A stretch of 46,273 nt of DNA from Pedobacter psychroterrae. GTDB taxonomy: Bacteria > Bacteroidota > Bacteroidia > Sphingobacteriales > Sphingobacteriaceae. The position numbers were made by a program, and so were the translations under genes. Below, in pieces: positions 25,137-33,816 of this stretch. The notes under the pieces were generated by a model that was given only the letters and a program-made list of their open reading frames with translations, searched no databases and had not been told where the DNA came from. How positions within the stretch are numbered: the first letter of the stretch is position 1; each line of letters starts with the position of its first letter. The stretch is from the NCBI RefSeq assembly GCF_004331695.1, contig NZ_SJSL01000011.1, forward strand, positions 1-46,273, given 5' to 3'.

Positions 25137-25733
25137 TTAAAGAGGAAGTTGTAACGCAAACTGCTCAATTTCCGGCTTGATGCTCTGCAGATAGTCAATG
25201 TCATCAAAGCCATTCAGCATATTGTCCTTTTTGTACGGACTTATTTCGAAAGTTTCTTTTTCTCCTGTTGCCAAAAGCGTAATCGTTTGGTCAGGTAAGT
25301 TTACTTCCAGTTCTGTATTAGGATCAGCAAAGATTGCCGCAAAGATCTTTTCAGAAAATTCAGCACTGACCTGTACAGGCAATACGCCAATATTCAAACA
25401 GTTATTTCTAAAAATATCAGCAAAGAAGCTGGATACTACACACCTGAATCCATAGTCATACACTGACCATGCGGCATGCTCCCTTGACGATCCTGAACCG
25501 AAGTTCTTACCGCCGACGAGTATTTTACCACTGTAAACAGGGTTGTTCAATACAAAATCTTTTTTTGGTGTGTTGTCAGGATTATACCTCCAGTCGCGAA
25601 AAAGGTTGTCGCCAAATCCAACGCGTTCTGTAGCTTTTAAAAAGCGTGCAGGGATCAACTGATCAGTATCCACGTTTTCTATTGGAAGCGGAACCGCAGT
25701 GCTTGTAAGTATATTAAATTTATCGTAGGCCAT
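25137..25733 (-). CDS. leuD: 3-Isopropylmalate dehydratase small subunit (LeuD)
   Basis: A 198-residue swivel subunit that pairs with LeuC to isomerise 2- to 3-isopropylmalate. Seen are the N-terminal TDQLIPARFL, the GKNFGSGSSREHA loop that carries the substrate-binding Ser/Arg, and FRNNCLNIG. Length is normal for bacterial LeuD. It lies 19 bp downstream of leuC in the operon. The same isomerase would also process citramalate from CimA. Confidence 0.95.
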   Translation of the reverse strand: MAYDKFNILTSTAVPLPIENVDTDQLIPARFLKATERVGFGDNLFRDWRYNPDNTPKKDFVLNNPVYSGKILVGGKNFGSGSSREHAAWSVYDYGFRCVVSSFFADIFRNNCLNIGVLPVQVSAEFSEKIFAAIFADPNTELEVNLPDQTITLLATGEKETFEISPYKKDNMLNGFDDIDYLQSIKPEIEQFALQLPL

Positions 25734-25752
25734 TTTAATCTTTTATTGTGTG

Positions 25753-27168
25753 TTATACAAGTTCTTCAACTTTCTCTATTAATGTTCTAGGGTCGGTAAC
25801 TACACCAGTAACAGCTGCAGCAGCGGCAACCAATGGACTGGCCAGCATGGTTCTTGAACCAGGCCCTTGTCTTCCTTCAAAATTTCTGTTGGAGGTACTT
25901 ACCGCATATTTTCCTGCAGGTATCTTGTCGTCATTCATCGCTAAACAAGCAGAACAGCCTGGCTGACGCAAGGTAAAACCAGCTTCATTTAATATATCCA
26001 GCAGACCTTCCTCTTTGATTTGAGCTTCAACAATGTGAGATCCTGGAACCAGCCAAACGGTAACATCCTCAGCTTTGTGCCTGCCTTTTACTATAGAGGT
26101 AAATGCCCTGAAATCTTCGATACGGCCATTGGTACAGCTGCCGACAAATACGAAATCTACTTTCTTGCCGATCATTGATTCACCCTCAGAGAAACCCATA
26201 TAACCCAATGATTTGGCATATGTTGCAGCACCACCCTCTGCATGGGCAGCATCAGGAATGTCATGAGAAATCCCCATTCCCATTCCAGGATTGGTGCCAT
26301 ATGTGATCATTGGCTCGATTGAAGAGCCATCAAAGACTAGTTCTTTATCAAAAACAGCATCAGGATCAGTTTTTAACGTTTTGTAGTAAGCCAATGCTCT
26401 GTCCCAGGCTTCGCCTTTAGGGCTAAACTCACGGCCTTTTACATATTCAATAGTTGTTTCGTCCGGAGCGATCATACCGCCGCGGGCACCCATTTCAATG
26501 CTCAGGTTACAAACAGTCATCCTGCCTTCCATGCTCATATTCTCAAAAACATCACCAGCATATTCTACGAAATATCCGGTTGCACCGGAAGTAGTAAGCT
26601 GAGAGATAATGAACAGTGCCACATCCTTAGGGGTAACACCTATACCTAGCTTACCATTTACATTGATACGCATCTTTTTAGGTTTTGGCTGCATGATGCA
26701 TTGCGTAGAAAGTACCATTTCTACCTCAGAGGTACCAATACCAAAGGCAATCGCTCCAAATGCCCCATGAGTAGAGGTATGTGAGTCGCCGCAAACAATA
26801 GTTGCCCCTGGCTGTGTAATGCCATATTCCGGCCCAACTACGTGAACGATACCGTTTTTTTGATGGCCTAATCCCCAGTGACTGATCCCGTATTCATTTG
26901 AGTTTGATTCCAGTGCTTTTAACTGATTAGCAGAAAGAGGATCGGCAACCGGCAGGTGCTGGTCGATGGTTGGTGTGTTATGGTCTGCCGTAGCAAATGT
27001 ACGTTCAGGATATAACACTGTGATTCCTCTGCTCTTTAATCCTAAAAAGGCAACCGGACTGGTAACTTCGTGAATAAGATGGCGGTCTATAAAAAGCACA
27101 TCCGGGCCACCTTCTATCTTACGTACTACGTGAGTGTCCCACACCTTATCAAATAATGTCTTGCTCAT
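25753..27168 (-). CDS. leuC: 3-Isopropylmalate dehydratase large subunit (LeuC)
   Basis: A 471-residue aconitase-family subunit holding the 4Fe-4S cluster. The three cluster Cys lie in VGSCTNGR (about residue 350) and in PGCSACLAMN (about 410-415). CGDSHTSTHGAFGAIAFGIG and the Arg-rich STSNRNFEGRQG loop are also conserved. Length is normal. It follows leuA by 14 bp and precedes leuD by 19 bp. Confidence 0.96.
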   Translation of the reverse strand: MSKTLFDKVWDTHVVRKIEGGPDVLFIDRHLIHEVTSPVAFLGLKSRGITVLYPERTFATADHNTPTIDQHLPVADPLSANQLKALESNSNEYGISHWGLGHQKNGIVHVVGPEYGITQPGATIVCGDSHTSTHGAFGAIAFGIGTSEVEMVLSTQCIMQPKPKKMRINVNGKLGIGVTPKDVALFIISQLTTSGATGYFVEYAGDVFENMSMEGRMTVCNLSIEMGARGGMIAPDETTIEYVKGREFSPKGEAWDRALAYYKTLKTDPDAVFDKELVFDGSSIEPMITYGTNPGMGMGISHDIPDAAHAEGGAATYAKSLGYMGFSEGESMIGKKVDFVFVGSCTNGRIEDFRAFTSIVKGRHKAEDVTVWLVPGSHIVEAQIKEEGLLDILNEAGFTLRQPGCSACLAMNDDKIPAGKYAVSTSNRNFEGRQGPGSRTMLASPLVAAAAAVTGVVTDPRTLIEKVEELV

Positions 27169-27182
27169 TTTTTATATTTTTA

Positions 27183-28352
27183 TTATAAGTTTTTTACCAA
27201 CGCGCCACTCATCATTACTAAGAGATCTTCGTCATTAATATCCATTTTACTATCAGCCAATGTCAGGAAGCGATGATACGCTTCGCCTAGTTCCTCTTTG
27301 CTAAGGTTAAATCCCAGTCGTTCCAAATGGAATTTTAAAGCGTGTCTGCCACTGCGTGCGGTAAGCACAATACTTGCGCTCGGGAAACCAACATCCTCTG
27401 GTCTGATGATCTCATAGTTCTCCCGGTTTTTCAAGAATCCGTCCTGATGAATGCCTGAACTGTGGGCAAACGCATTGCTGCCTACTATTGCTTTATTTGG
27501 CTGTACGGGCATGCGCATTTGTGAGCTTACCATACGGCTGATCTCGTAGAAATTTTTAGTATTGATATGGGTGTGCAAGCCAAGTATCGGATGTGTCTTT
27601 AAGATCATGACGACTTCCTCCACAGAGGTATTTCCTGCACGTTCACCAATACCGTTAATGGTACCTTCAATCTGGCGGGCGCCATTTTGCAAACCGGCAA
27701 TAGAGTTTGCGGTAGCTAAACCCAAATCATTGTGGCAATGCACCGAGATAATTGCCTGATCAATGTTTTTAACATTTTCCTTCAAAAATTTGATCTTGCT
27801 TCCATACTGGTCGGGCAAACAATAGCCATTTGTATCTGGTATATTCACCACAGTGGCTCCGGCTGCAATAACAGCTTCTACCATTTGTGCCAGAAAATGG
27901 ATATCTGCACGTCCGGCATCTTCAGCGTAAAACTCTATGTCTTCTACAAATTGCTTGGCATATTTGACCGCTTCAACGCCACGCGCCAGGATATCTTCCC
28001 TGGTGCTGTTAAATTTATGTTTAATGTGCATGTCAGACGAACCGATTCCAGTATGGATCCTTGGTCGTTTGGCGAACTTTAATGCTGCAACGGCAGCATC
28101 AATATCACCTTTATTGGCACGTGTTAGCGCACAGATAATCGGTTCAGATACTGCTTTTGAGAGCTCTACAACACTTTGGAAATCGCCAGGACTTGAAATA
28201 GGAAACCCCGCTTCAATAATGTCCACGCCGAGTGCTTCCAGTTCTTTGGCAATTTCTATTTTTTCCGGGGTTGTCAACTGACAACCCGGCACTTGTTCAC
28301 CATCCCTCAAGGTGGTGTCAAACACATAAACTCTATTCGGATCGTGTAACAT
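27183..28352 (-). CDS. leuA: 2-Isopropylmalate synthase, short form without regulatory domain (LeuA)
   Basis: A 389-residue DRE-TIM enzyme that joins 2-oxoisovalerate and acetyl-CoA, committing carbon to leucine. The barrel shows FDTTLRDGEQVPG, SVHCHNDLGLATAN, NGIGERAGNTS and HSSGIHQDG. It stops soon after the accessory helices. The roughly 120-residue LeuA allosteric (leucine-binding) domain found in about 500-residue enzymes is absent. Leucine feedback would therefore have to act otherwise, for example through the operon attenuator; this is an inference. The pocket residues differ from the CimA of the same operon. Confidence 0.93.
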   Translation of the reverse strand: MLHDPNRVYVFDTTLRDGEQVPGCQLTTPEKIEIAKELEALGVDIIEAGFPISSPGDFQSVVELSKAVSEPIICALTRANKGDIDAAVAALKFAKRPRIHTGIGSSDMHIKHKFNSTREDILARGVEAVKYAKQFVEDIEFYAEDAGRADIHFLAQMVEAVIAAGATVVNIPDTNGYCLPDQYGSKIKFLKENVKNIDQAIISVHCHNDLGLATANSIAGLQNGARQIEGTINGIGERAGNTSVEEVVMILKTHPILGLHTHINTKNFYEISRMVSSQMRMPVQPNKAIVGSNAFAHSSGIHQDGFLKNRENYEIIRPEDVGFPSASIVLTARSGRHALKFHLERLGFNLSKEELGEAYHRFLTLADSKMDINDEDLLVMMSGALVKNL

Positions 28353-28388
28353 AATTCTTAGTGTTGGTTTATATATAATTTCATGGCA

Positions 28389-29852
28389 TTATGCATTTTC
28401 TAATAGAGTTTCTACAGATTTTACTTCGCCGTTTTTTAATACAATTCTTTTTTCAATACATGCTGGCAGTTGCGACTCAAAATGGCCCACATAGATCAAT
28501 GTGGTTCCATTTTCACATAACTCATCTACCAGCTGATTAAAATGCTTTGTTTGTTGCTGATCCAGGCCCTGACATGGTTCATCCAATATCAGTAGTTCCG
28601 GATTTTTGATGATCGTACGTGCCAGCAGTGCCAGCCTTTGGTGGCCAAGCGGCAGTTCGCTCATCAATACATTTTTATATTCCTCCAGTCCGAAATAATG
28701 GACCAGCTCATCGGTTTGCTTACGTTTTGTATATCCCGGATCGCAGAATAATCCTGAACTGTCATAAAATCCGGATGCAATGCTCTGCCATACAGTGGCA
28801 GAAGGATCGAAGTACCAGTGCAGCTCAGGTGATATCAGACCTATGCGCTGCTTAATTTCCCAAATGCTTTCCCCGCTGCCTCTCTTATTGCCAAACAAAT
28901 AGAAATTGTTGGCATAAGCCTGAGGGTGGTCGCCTGTAATCAAGCTGAGTAACGTCGACTTTCCTGAGCCATTAGGTCCTTGTAAAAGCCATTTCTCACC
29001 CGCATTAACTTCCCAGTTGATGTTTTTTAATACATGTTTTTCACCATAGCTGATGTTGACATCTATCATCTTAATGATCTGGAAAGAAGAAAATACAGTA
29101 GGGTTACTTAAAAATTCTGGAACCGGCCTGGTTACTTGTTGCTGCAAGCCGGAAAAGCGTTGCCCAGCCGCTATCTCATGCAGTCTACCATCTCTGATCT
29201 CTGCATAACGATGAATGGAAGCAGGTATTTCCTGTTCGTTACTGATCAGGATCAATTGCGTTCCATGGCTGCAAACTTCCTCCAGTAAAATGTTTAAGTT
29301 TTGACGGGAACGGGCATCCAGACCGTTGTAAGGCTGGTCAAGGATTAGCAATTGTGGTTTCAGCCATATCGCTTTGGTAAGCTGTAGTTTTTTATGCTCG
29401 CCGCTAGACAACTGGATCAATGTTGCATCCAGTAATTCTGTAAAGTCTAAAGCATCCAAAATTGCTACAACTTCGCTTAAATGAAGCTGATGTTTCCTGG
29501 CGTAGTTTTCTAGTTCAGCACGTACAGAAGCAGTTGTCTCGGTAGACTGCTTGTTGTACCGCTGCTGATAGTAAAAGTTAGATTGCCCTTCCAGGTCTTT
29601 AAACTGATACCAGTTTGCCACATAGTGCGCTGCGGCCGGCAGCGCACATGAGGTGTCAAAATTTATTTTAATGTTACCGCTATAGCTGATTTGTCCGGCA
29701 ATGGCTTTGGCCACTGAAGTTTTTCCACTACCGCTTTTACCACAAACCAACCAGTTCTCCCCCCGTTGTATGGCCCAATCCAAACCCTGTAGCACCGTAT
29801 TTTGACGGTACCTTAGATTAAGATTGGTGATATGGACGACGGGTTGTGACAT
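28389..29852 (-). CDS. Tandem ABC ATPase, ModF-like, inside the ilv/leu operon
   Basis: A 487-residue protein with two ABC domains and no membrane segments. Domain 1 has Walker A GKSGSGKTS, signature LSSGEHKKL and Walker B LLILDQPYNG. Domain 2 (from about 255) has GPNGSGKST, a degenerate signature (LPLGHQRLALLA in place of LSGGQ) and LLILDEPCQG. The architecture matches ModF/PhrA-type soluble ATPases, not a transporter with its own permease. Its ATG lies 1 bp after the ilvC stop, so it is tightly coupled to the biosynthetic operon. Its job there is unknown. Confidence 0.85.
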   Translation of the reverse strand: MSQPVVHITNLNLRYRQNTVLQGLDWAIQRGENWLVCGKSGSGKTSVAKAIAGQISYSGNIKINFDTSCALPAAAHYVANWYQFKDLEGQSNFYYQQRYNKQSTETTASVRAELENYARKHQLHLSEVVAILDALDFTELLDATLIQLSSGEHKKLQLTKAIWLKPQLLILDQPYNGLDARSRQNLNILLEEVCSHGTQLILISNEQEIPASIHRYAEIRDGRLHEIAAGQRFSGLQQQVTRPVPEFLSNPTVFSSFQIIKMIDVNISYGEKHVLKNINWEVNAGEKWLLQGPNGSGKSTLLSLITGDHPQAYANNFYLFGNKRGSGESIWEIKQRIGLISPELHWYFDPSATVWQSIASGFYDSSGLFCDPGYTKRKQTDELVHYFGLEEYKNVLMSELPLGHQRLALLARTIIKNPELLILDEPCQGLDQQQTKHFNQLVDELCENGTTLIYVGHFESQLPACIEKRIVLKNGEVKSVETLLENA

Positions 29853-29853
29853 A

Positions 29854-31335
29854 TTATGCGGTTTTGATTGCTTTCATTGCAGTCATTGCTTTACGCAATT
29901 CAGCTCCGATCTGTTCTACCTGGTGTGAGCGGACCGCATCGTTTACAGCTATCAGATTTCTGTTGTCAACCGCCCCGTCTTTGCCTTCATTAAAGTTCTT
30001 GCCAACAAGGTCTGTATCTACTTTTGACATAAAATCAGCCAATAGTGGCTTACAGGCCTGGTCAAATAAATAACAGCCATATTCAGCAGTATCGGAGATT
30101 ACGCGGTTCATTTCAAATAATTTCTTACGTGCAATGGTATTAGCGATAAGCGGCGTTTCATGCAATGATTCGTAGTAAGCGGATTCTGGTTTGATACCAG
30201 CCTGAACCATTGTTTCAAATGCCAGTTCCACACCCGCCCTTACAAAAGCAACCATTAAGGTGTAATTATCAAAATATTCCTGTTCGCCGATCTTAACATC
30301 CCCCGCTGGTGTTTTTTCAAAAGCAGTTTCACCTGTTTCTGCACGCCATGCTAATAAGTTCTTATCACCTGCAGCCCAGTCTTCCATCATGATACGGCTG
30401 AATTCACCACTCATGATGTCATCCTGGTGTTTCTGGAACAATGGACGCATAATGTCTTTCAATTCTTCTGATACTTCAAATGCCCTGATCTTAGCCACAT
30501 TGCTCAATCTGTCCATCATTGCAGTGATACCACCTTGCTTTAAAGCCTCAGTGATCACTTCAACCCCATACTGAACCAGTTTAGATGCATAACCTGCATC
30601 GATTCCTTTTTCAACCATTTTGTCGAAAGACAGGATGGAACCTGTTTGCAACAAACCACAAAGGATTGTCTGCTCGCCCATCAAATCTGACTTTACTTCT
30701 GCCACAAAAGATGACCTCAATACACCCGCTCTGTGTCCGCCTGTACCTACGCAATAAGCTTTTGCCTGTGCCAGTCCTTTTCCTTCCGGGTCATTCTCTG
30801 GGTGAACAGCGATAAGGGTTGGTACGCCAAATCCTCTTACATATTCAGCCCTTACTTCACTTCCAGGACATTTTGGTGCCACCATGATCACAGTGATGTC
30901 TTTACGGACCTGCATGCCTTCTTCAACGATATTGAAGCCATGTGAGTATAACAAAGTCGCACCTTGTTTCATCAAAGGCATAATTGCATTTACCACCGCA
31001 GTGTGCTGCTTGTCAGGAGTAAGGTTGATCACTATGTCAGCCGAGGGAATTAATTCTTCATAAGTTCCTACAGTGAAATTGTTTTCTGTAGCATTCTTCC
31101 ATGAATCTCTTTTGCCTTCAATGGCTTCTTTACGCAAAGTATAAGCAACGTCCAAACCACTGTCTCTTAAGTTTAAACCTTGGTTCAATCCCTGGGCACC
31201 GCAACCTACGATTACCAGTTTTTTACCTTTCAGTGCATTTACGCCATCCAGAAATTCTGAGCTTTCCATGAAATCGCATACACCCAGTTGGTTTAATTTT
31301 TCTCTAAGAGGCAGTGTGTTAAAATAATTTGACAT
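29854..31335 (-). CDS. ilvC: Ketol-acid reductoisomerase, class II (IlvC)
   Basis: This 493-residue NADPH enzyme isomerises and reduces acetolactate or acetohydroxybutyrate. The Rossmann motif is VIVGCGAQGLNQGLNLRDSG (about 37-56). The length, with a duplicated C-terminal helical domain, marks class II (the E. coli type, about 490) rather than the 330-residue class I. Catalytic acidic residues fall in conserved stretches such as KSDLMGEQTIL and the second-half SAYYESLHE. It lies 84 bp after ilvN and 1 bp before the ABC gene. Confidence 0.96.
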   Translation of the reverse strand: MSNYFNTLPLREKLNQLGVCDFMESSEFLDGVNALKGKKLVIVGCGAQGLNQGLNLRDSGLDVAYTLRKEAIEGKRDSWKNATENNFTVGTYEELIPSADIVINLTPDKQHTAVVNAIMPLMKQGATLLYSHGFNIVEEGMQVRKDITVIMVAPKCPGSEVRAEYVRGFGVPTLIAVHPENDPEGKGLAQAKAYCVGTGGHRAGVLRSSFVAEVKSDLMGEQTILCGLLQTGSILSFDKMVEKGIDAGYASKLVQYGVEVITEALKQGGITAMMDRLSNVAKIRAFEVSEELKDIMRPLFQKHQDDIMSGEFSRIMMEDWAAGDKNLLAWRAETGETAFEKTPAGDVKIGEQEYFDNYTLMVAFVRAGVELAFETMVQAGIKPESAYYESLHETPLIANTIARKKLFEMNRVISDTAEYGCYLFDQACKPLLADFMSKVDTDLVGKNFNEGKDGAVDNRNLIAVNDAVRSHQVEQIGAELRKAMTAMKAIKTA

Positions 31336-31419
31336 CGTTTTTATTGTTTTTTTGATTTATTGGTTCGTTTATATTTTGTTTATTTCTTATCTATTTTTTT
31401 AGCTTGTTGTTACGGTCTG

Positions 31420-32037
31420 TTACATGCTAAACACGTTCTTTTCTTTATCCAGATACTCGTTCTCAATCACATCCTCACCAGGCTGCCTGCGCTCAAACTC
31501 TCTTAGTTTCCTGTTAAAGCCGTCACTGTCCTTGATGATCGCTACCCTAGCACTTCGTACAAATTCAATTAATCCAAAAGGCTGCAATACCTCAATCAGC
31601 TTATCAGTTTCCTCTCTGTGGCCGGTAGCTTCAAATACTGTATAATCTTTTCTGATCACTACCACCCTCGCTCCATTTTCGCGGAGCAGACGCTCTACCA
31701 AAACCTTTTCTGCTACAATGTCGGTTGGTACTTTATACAAAGCCATTTCCTGCCAGATGATATCTTCATTGGTATTATAATATACCTTCAGTACTTCCAC
31801 CTGCTTTTCTATCTGACGTGAAAGCTTACGCACTACTTCCTCCGTTTCATGGATCAGGATATTGAAGCGGTGAATGTGTTCAATTTCTGAAGGTGAAGTA
31901 TTCAGGCTTTCTATATTGATCTTTCTTCTTGAGAAGATGATGGCGATCCGGTTAAGGATTCCTATGCGGTTTTCAGTATAAGCGGTAATGGTAAATTCCT
32001 GCTTTCCTGTTATTTCTGTATCGTTTGAATTGCTCAT
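31420..32037 (-). CDS. ilvN: Acetolactate synthase small (regulatory) subunit (IlvN)
   Basis: A 205-residue regulatory subunit with an N-terminal ACT domain (about 13-85: FTITAYTENRIGILNRIAIIFSRRKINIESL) and a C-terminal ALS-small domain (about 95-185: EKVLVERLLRENGARVVVIRKDY). It binds and stimulates IlvB and usually confers valine inhibition. It is somewhat longer than the common 160-175 residues because of a charged tail. It starts 10 bp after ilvB. Confidence 0.93.
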   Translation of the reverse strand: MSNSNDTEITGKQEFTITAYTENRIGILNRIAIIFSRRKINIESLNTSPSEIEHIHRFNILIHETEEVVRKLSRQIEKQVEVLKVYYNTNEDIIWQEMALYKVPTDIVAEKVLVERLLRENGARVVVIRKDYTVFEATGHREETDKLIEVLQPFGLIEFVRSARVAIIKDSDGFNRKLREFERRQPGEDVIENEYLDKEKNVFSM

Positions 32038-32047
32038 GATCTACTAA

Positions 32048-33787
32048 TTATTTAAGTCTGATTTCGCTTACACTCATGCCTTGTGGTACCATTGGAAATA
32101 CATTGTTTTCTTTAGCTACCATTACTTCCAAAAGGTACGATCCTTTGTGGTTCAGCATTTCTTCCAGTGCGGCTTCCAGGTCTTCACGTACCTCAACTTT
32201 TTTGCCTGCTATGTAATAGGCCTCAGCCAACTTCACGAAATCAGGACTGGTGATGTCAACAAATGAGTAACGTTTTTCGTGAAATAACTGTTGCCATTGA
32301 CGAACCATACCCAGAAACCTGTTGTTCAATATCATGATCTTTACATCAATGCCACTTTGCATAATGGTGCCGAGCTCCTGGCAGGTCATTTGAAATCCTC
32401 CATCGCCGATAATGGCAACTACTGTCCGGTCAGGTGTGCCAAATTTAGCACCTATAGCCGCAGGAAGGCCAAATCCCATTGTGCCCAGACCACCGCTGGT
32501 GATGTTACTTCTTGTCTGGTTGAATTTTGCATACCGGCATGCCACCATTTGATGCTGACCCACATCTGTTACAATTACTGCTTCACCTTTTGTTAGGAAA
32601 TTCAGTTTATTAATCACTTCGCCCATGGTCATTTCACCACTTTGAGGGTTCAGTTCCTCATGAATGACGGTATCAACTTCTGTTTTGTCGTATGCCCTGA
32701 ATTCTGCCAGCCATTCAGTATGTACTTTCTGATCGATCAATGCAGTCAGCATAGGTAAGGTTTCTTTGCAGTCTCCCCATACCGGTACATCTGCCTTTAC
32801 ATTCTTATCTATTTCAGCAGGATCAATATCCAGGTGGATCACTTTAGCCTGTTTGGCATATTTGTCAAGGCGACCAGTTACACGGTCGTCAAAGCGCATC
32901 CCTATGGCAATCATCACATCACAGGAGTTGGTCTGTACATTGGGGCCATAATTCCCATGCATACCCAACATACCCACGTTAAGTGGATGATCAGTCGGGA
33001 TGGCACCTGCTCCGAGTATTGTCCATGCTGCAGGAATACCACTTTTCTCTACAAAAGCTTTAAATTCTGCTTCTGCGCTACCAAGCAAAACGCCTTGTCC
33101 GAAAAGAATAAATGGTTTTTTAGCTGAATTGATCATTGCAGCGGCTTCTTCCACATATTCTTTCCTTACCAATGGTTTCGGGCGATAGCTGCGGATATGC
33201 TCGCAAGGAACATAACCTTCGTATTCGAACATTTGTAACTGTGCGTTTTTAGTGATGTCTATCAGTACAGGTCCTGGCCGGCCGCTACGTGCAATGTAAA
33301 ATGCTTTTGCCAATACACTCGGAATCTCTGAGGCATCTGTGATCTGGTAGTTCCATTTGGTTACCGGGGTAGTGATATTGATTACATCAGTTTCCTGGAA
33401 AGCATCGGTGCCCAAAAGATGTGCAAACACCTGTCCGGTGATGCATACCATAGGGGTGCTGTCGATCTGTGCATCAGCCAAACCTGTTACCAGGTTCGTA
33501 GCCCCAGGGCCACTGGTGGCAAATGCCACGCCCACTTTTCCTGAGGTCCGGGCATAACCCTGAGCAGCATGTGTACCGCCCTGCTCATGACGTACCAAAA
33601 TATGTTTTAGTTTATCGTTATAATCGTAAAGTGCATCATATATCGGCATGATTGCACCGCCTGGGTAACCAAAAATGGTTTCAACACCCTCGGCTATTAG
33701 TCCTTCCAATAAAGCTACAGATCCTGAAACTGTTGTCGTTTTTTTAGGCGCTGTCAAAGTGCTTGCTTCTGCTTGTATGGTATCCAT
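32048..33787 (-). CDS. ilvB: Acetolactate synthase large (catalytic) subunit (IlvB)
   Basis: This ThDP/FAD enzyme forms acetolactate from pyruvate, or acetohydroxybutyrate from pyruvate plus 2-oxobutyrate. The activating Glu lies in VRHEQGGTHAAQGYAR. GDGGFQMTCQEL...NN is the ThDP/metal motif. The start at 33787 (MDTIQAEAS, 579 residues) is preferred. The longer frame from 33844 would add 19 residues unlike the family and overlap ilvD by 28 bp, while 33787 leaves a 29-bp gap. ilvN follows after 10 bp. Confidence 0.95.
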   Translation of the reverse strand: MDTIQAEASTLTAPKKTTTVSGSVALLEGLIAEGVETIFGYPGGAIMPIYDALYDYNDKLKHILVRHEQGGTHAAQGYARTSGKVGVAFATSGPGATNLVTGLADAQIDSTPMVCITGQVFAHLLGTDAFQETDVINITTPVTKWNYQITDASEIPSVLAKAFYIARSGRPGPVLIDITKNAQLQMFEYEGYVPCEHIRSYRPKPLVRKEYVEEAAAMINSAKKPFILFGQGVLLGSAEAEFKAFVEKSGIPAAWTILGAGAIPTDHPLNVGMLGMHGNYGPNVQTNSCDVMIAIGMRFDDRVTGRLDKYAKQAKVIHLDIDPAEIDKNVKADVPVWGDCKETLPMLTALIDQKVHTEWLAEFRAYDKTEVDTVIHEELNPQSGEMTMGEVINKLNFLTKGEAVIVTDVGQHQMVACRYAKFNQTRSNITSGGLGTMGFGLPAAIGAKFGTPDRTVVAIIGDGGFQMTCQELGTIMQSGIDVKIMILNNRFLGMVRQWQQLFHEKRYSFVDITSPDFVKLAEAYYIAGKKVEVREDLEAALEEMLNHKGSYLLEVMVAKENNVFPMVPQGMSVSEIRLK

Positions 33788-33816
33788 TTTATACTTTTTT
33801 AAAGGGGTTTTCAATT

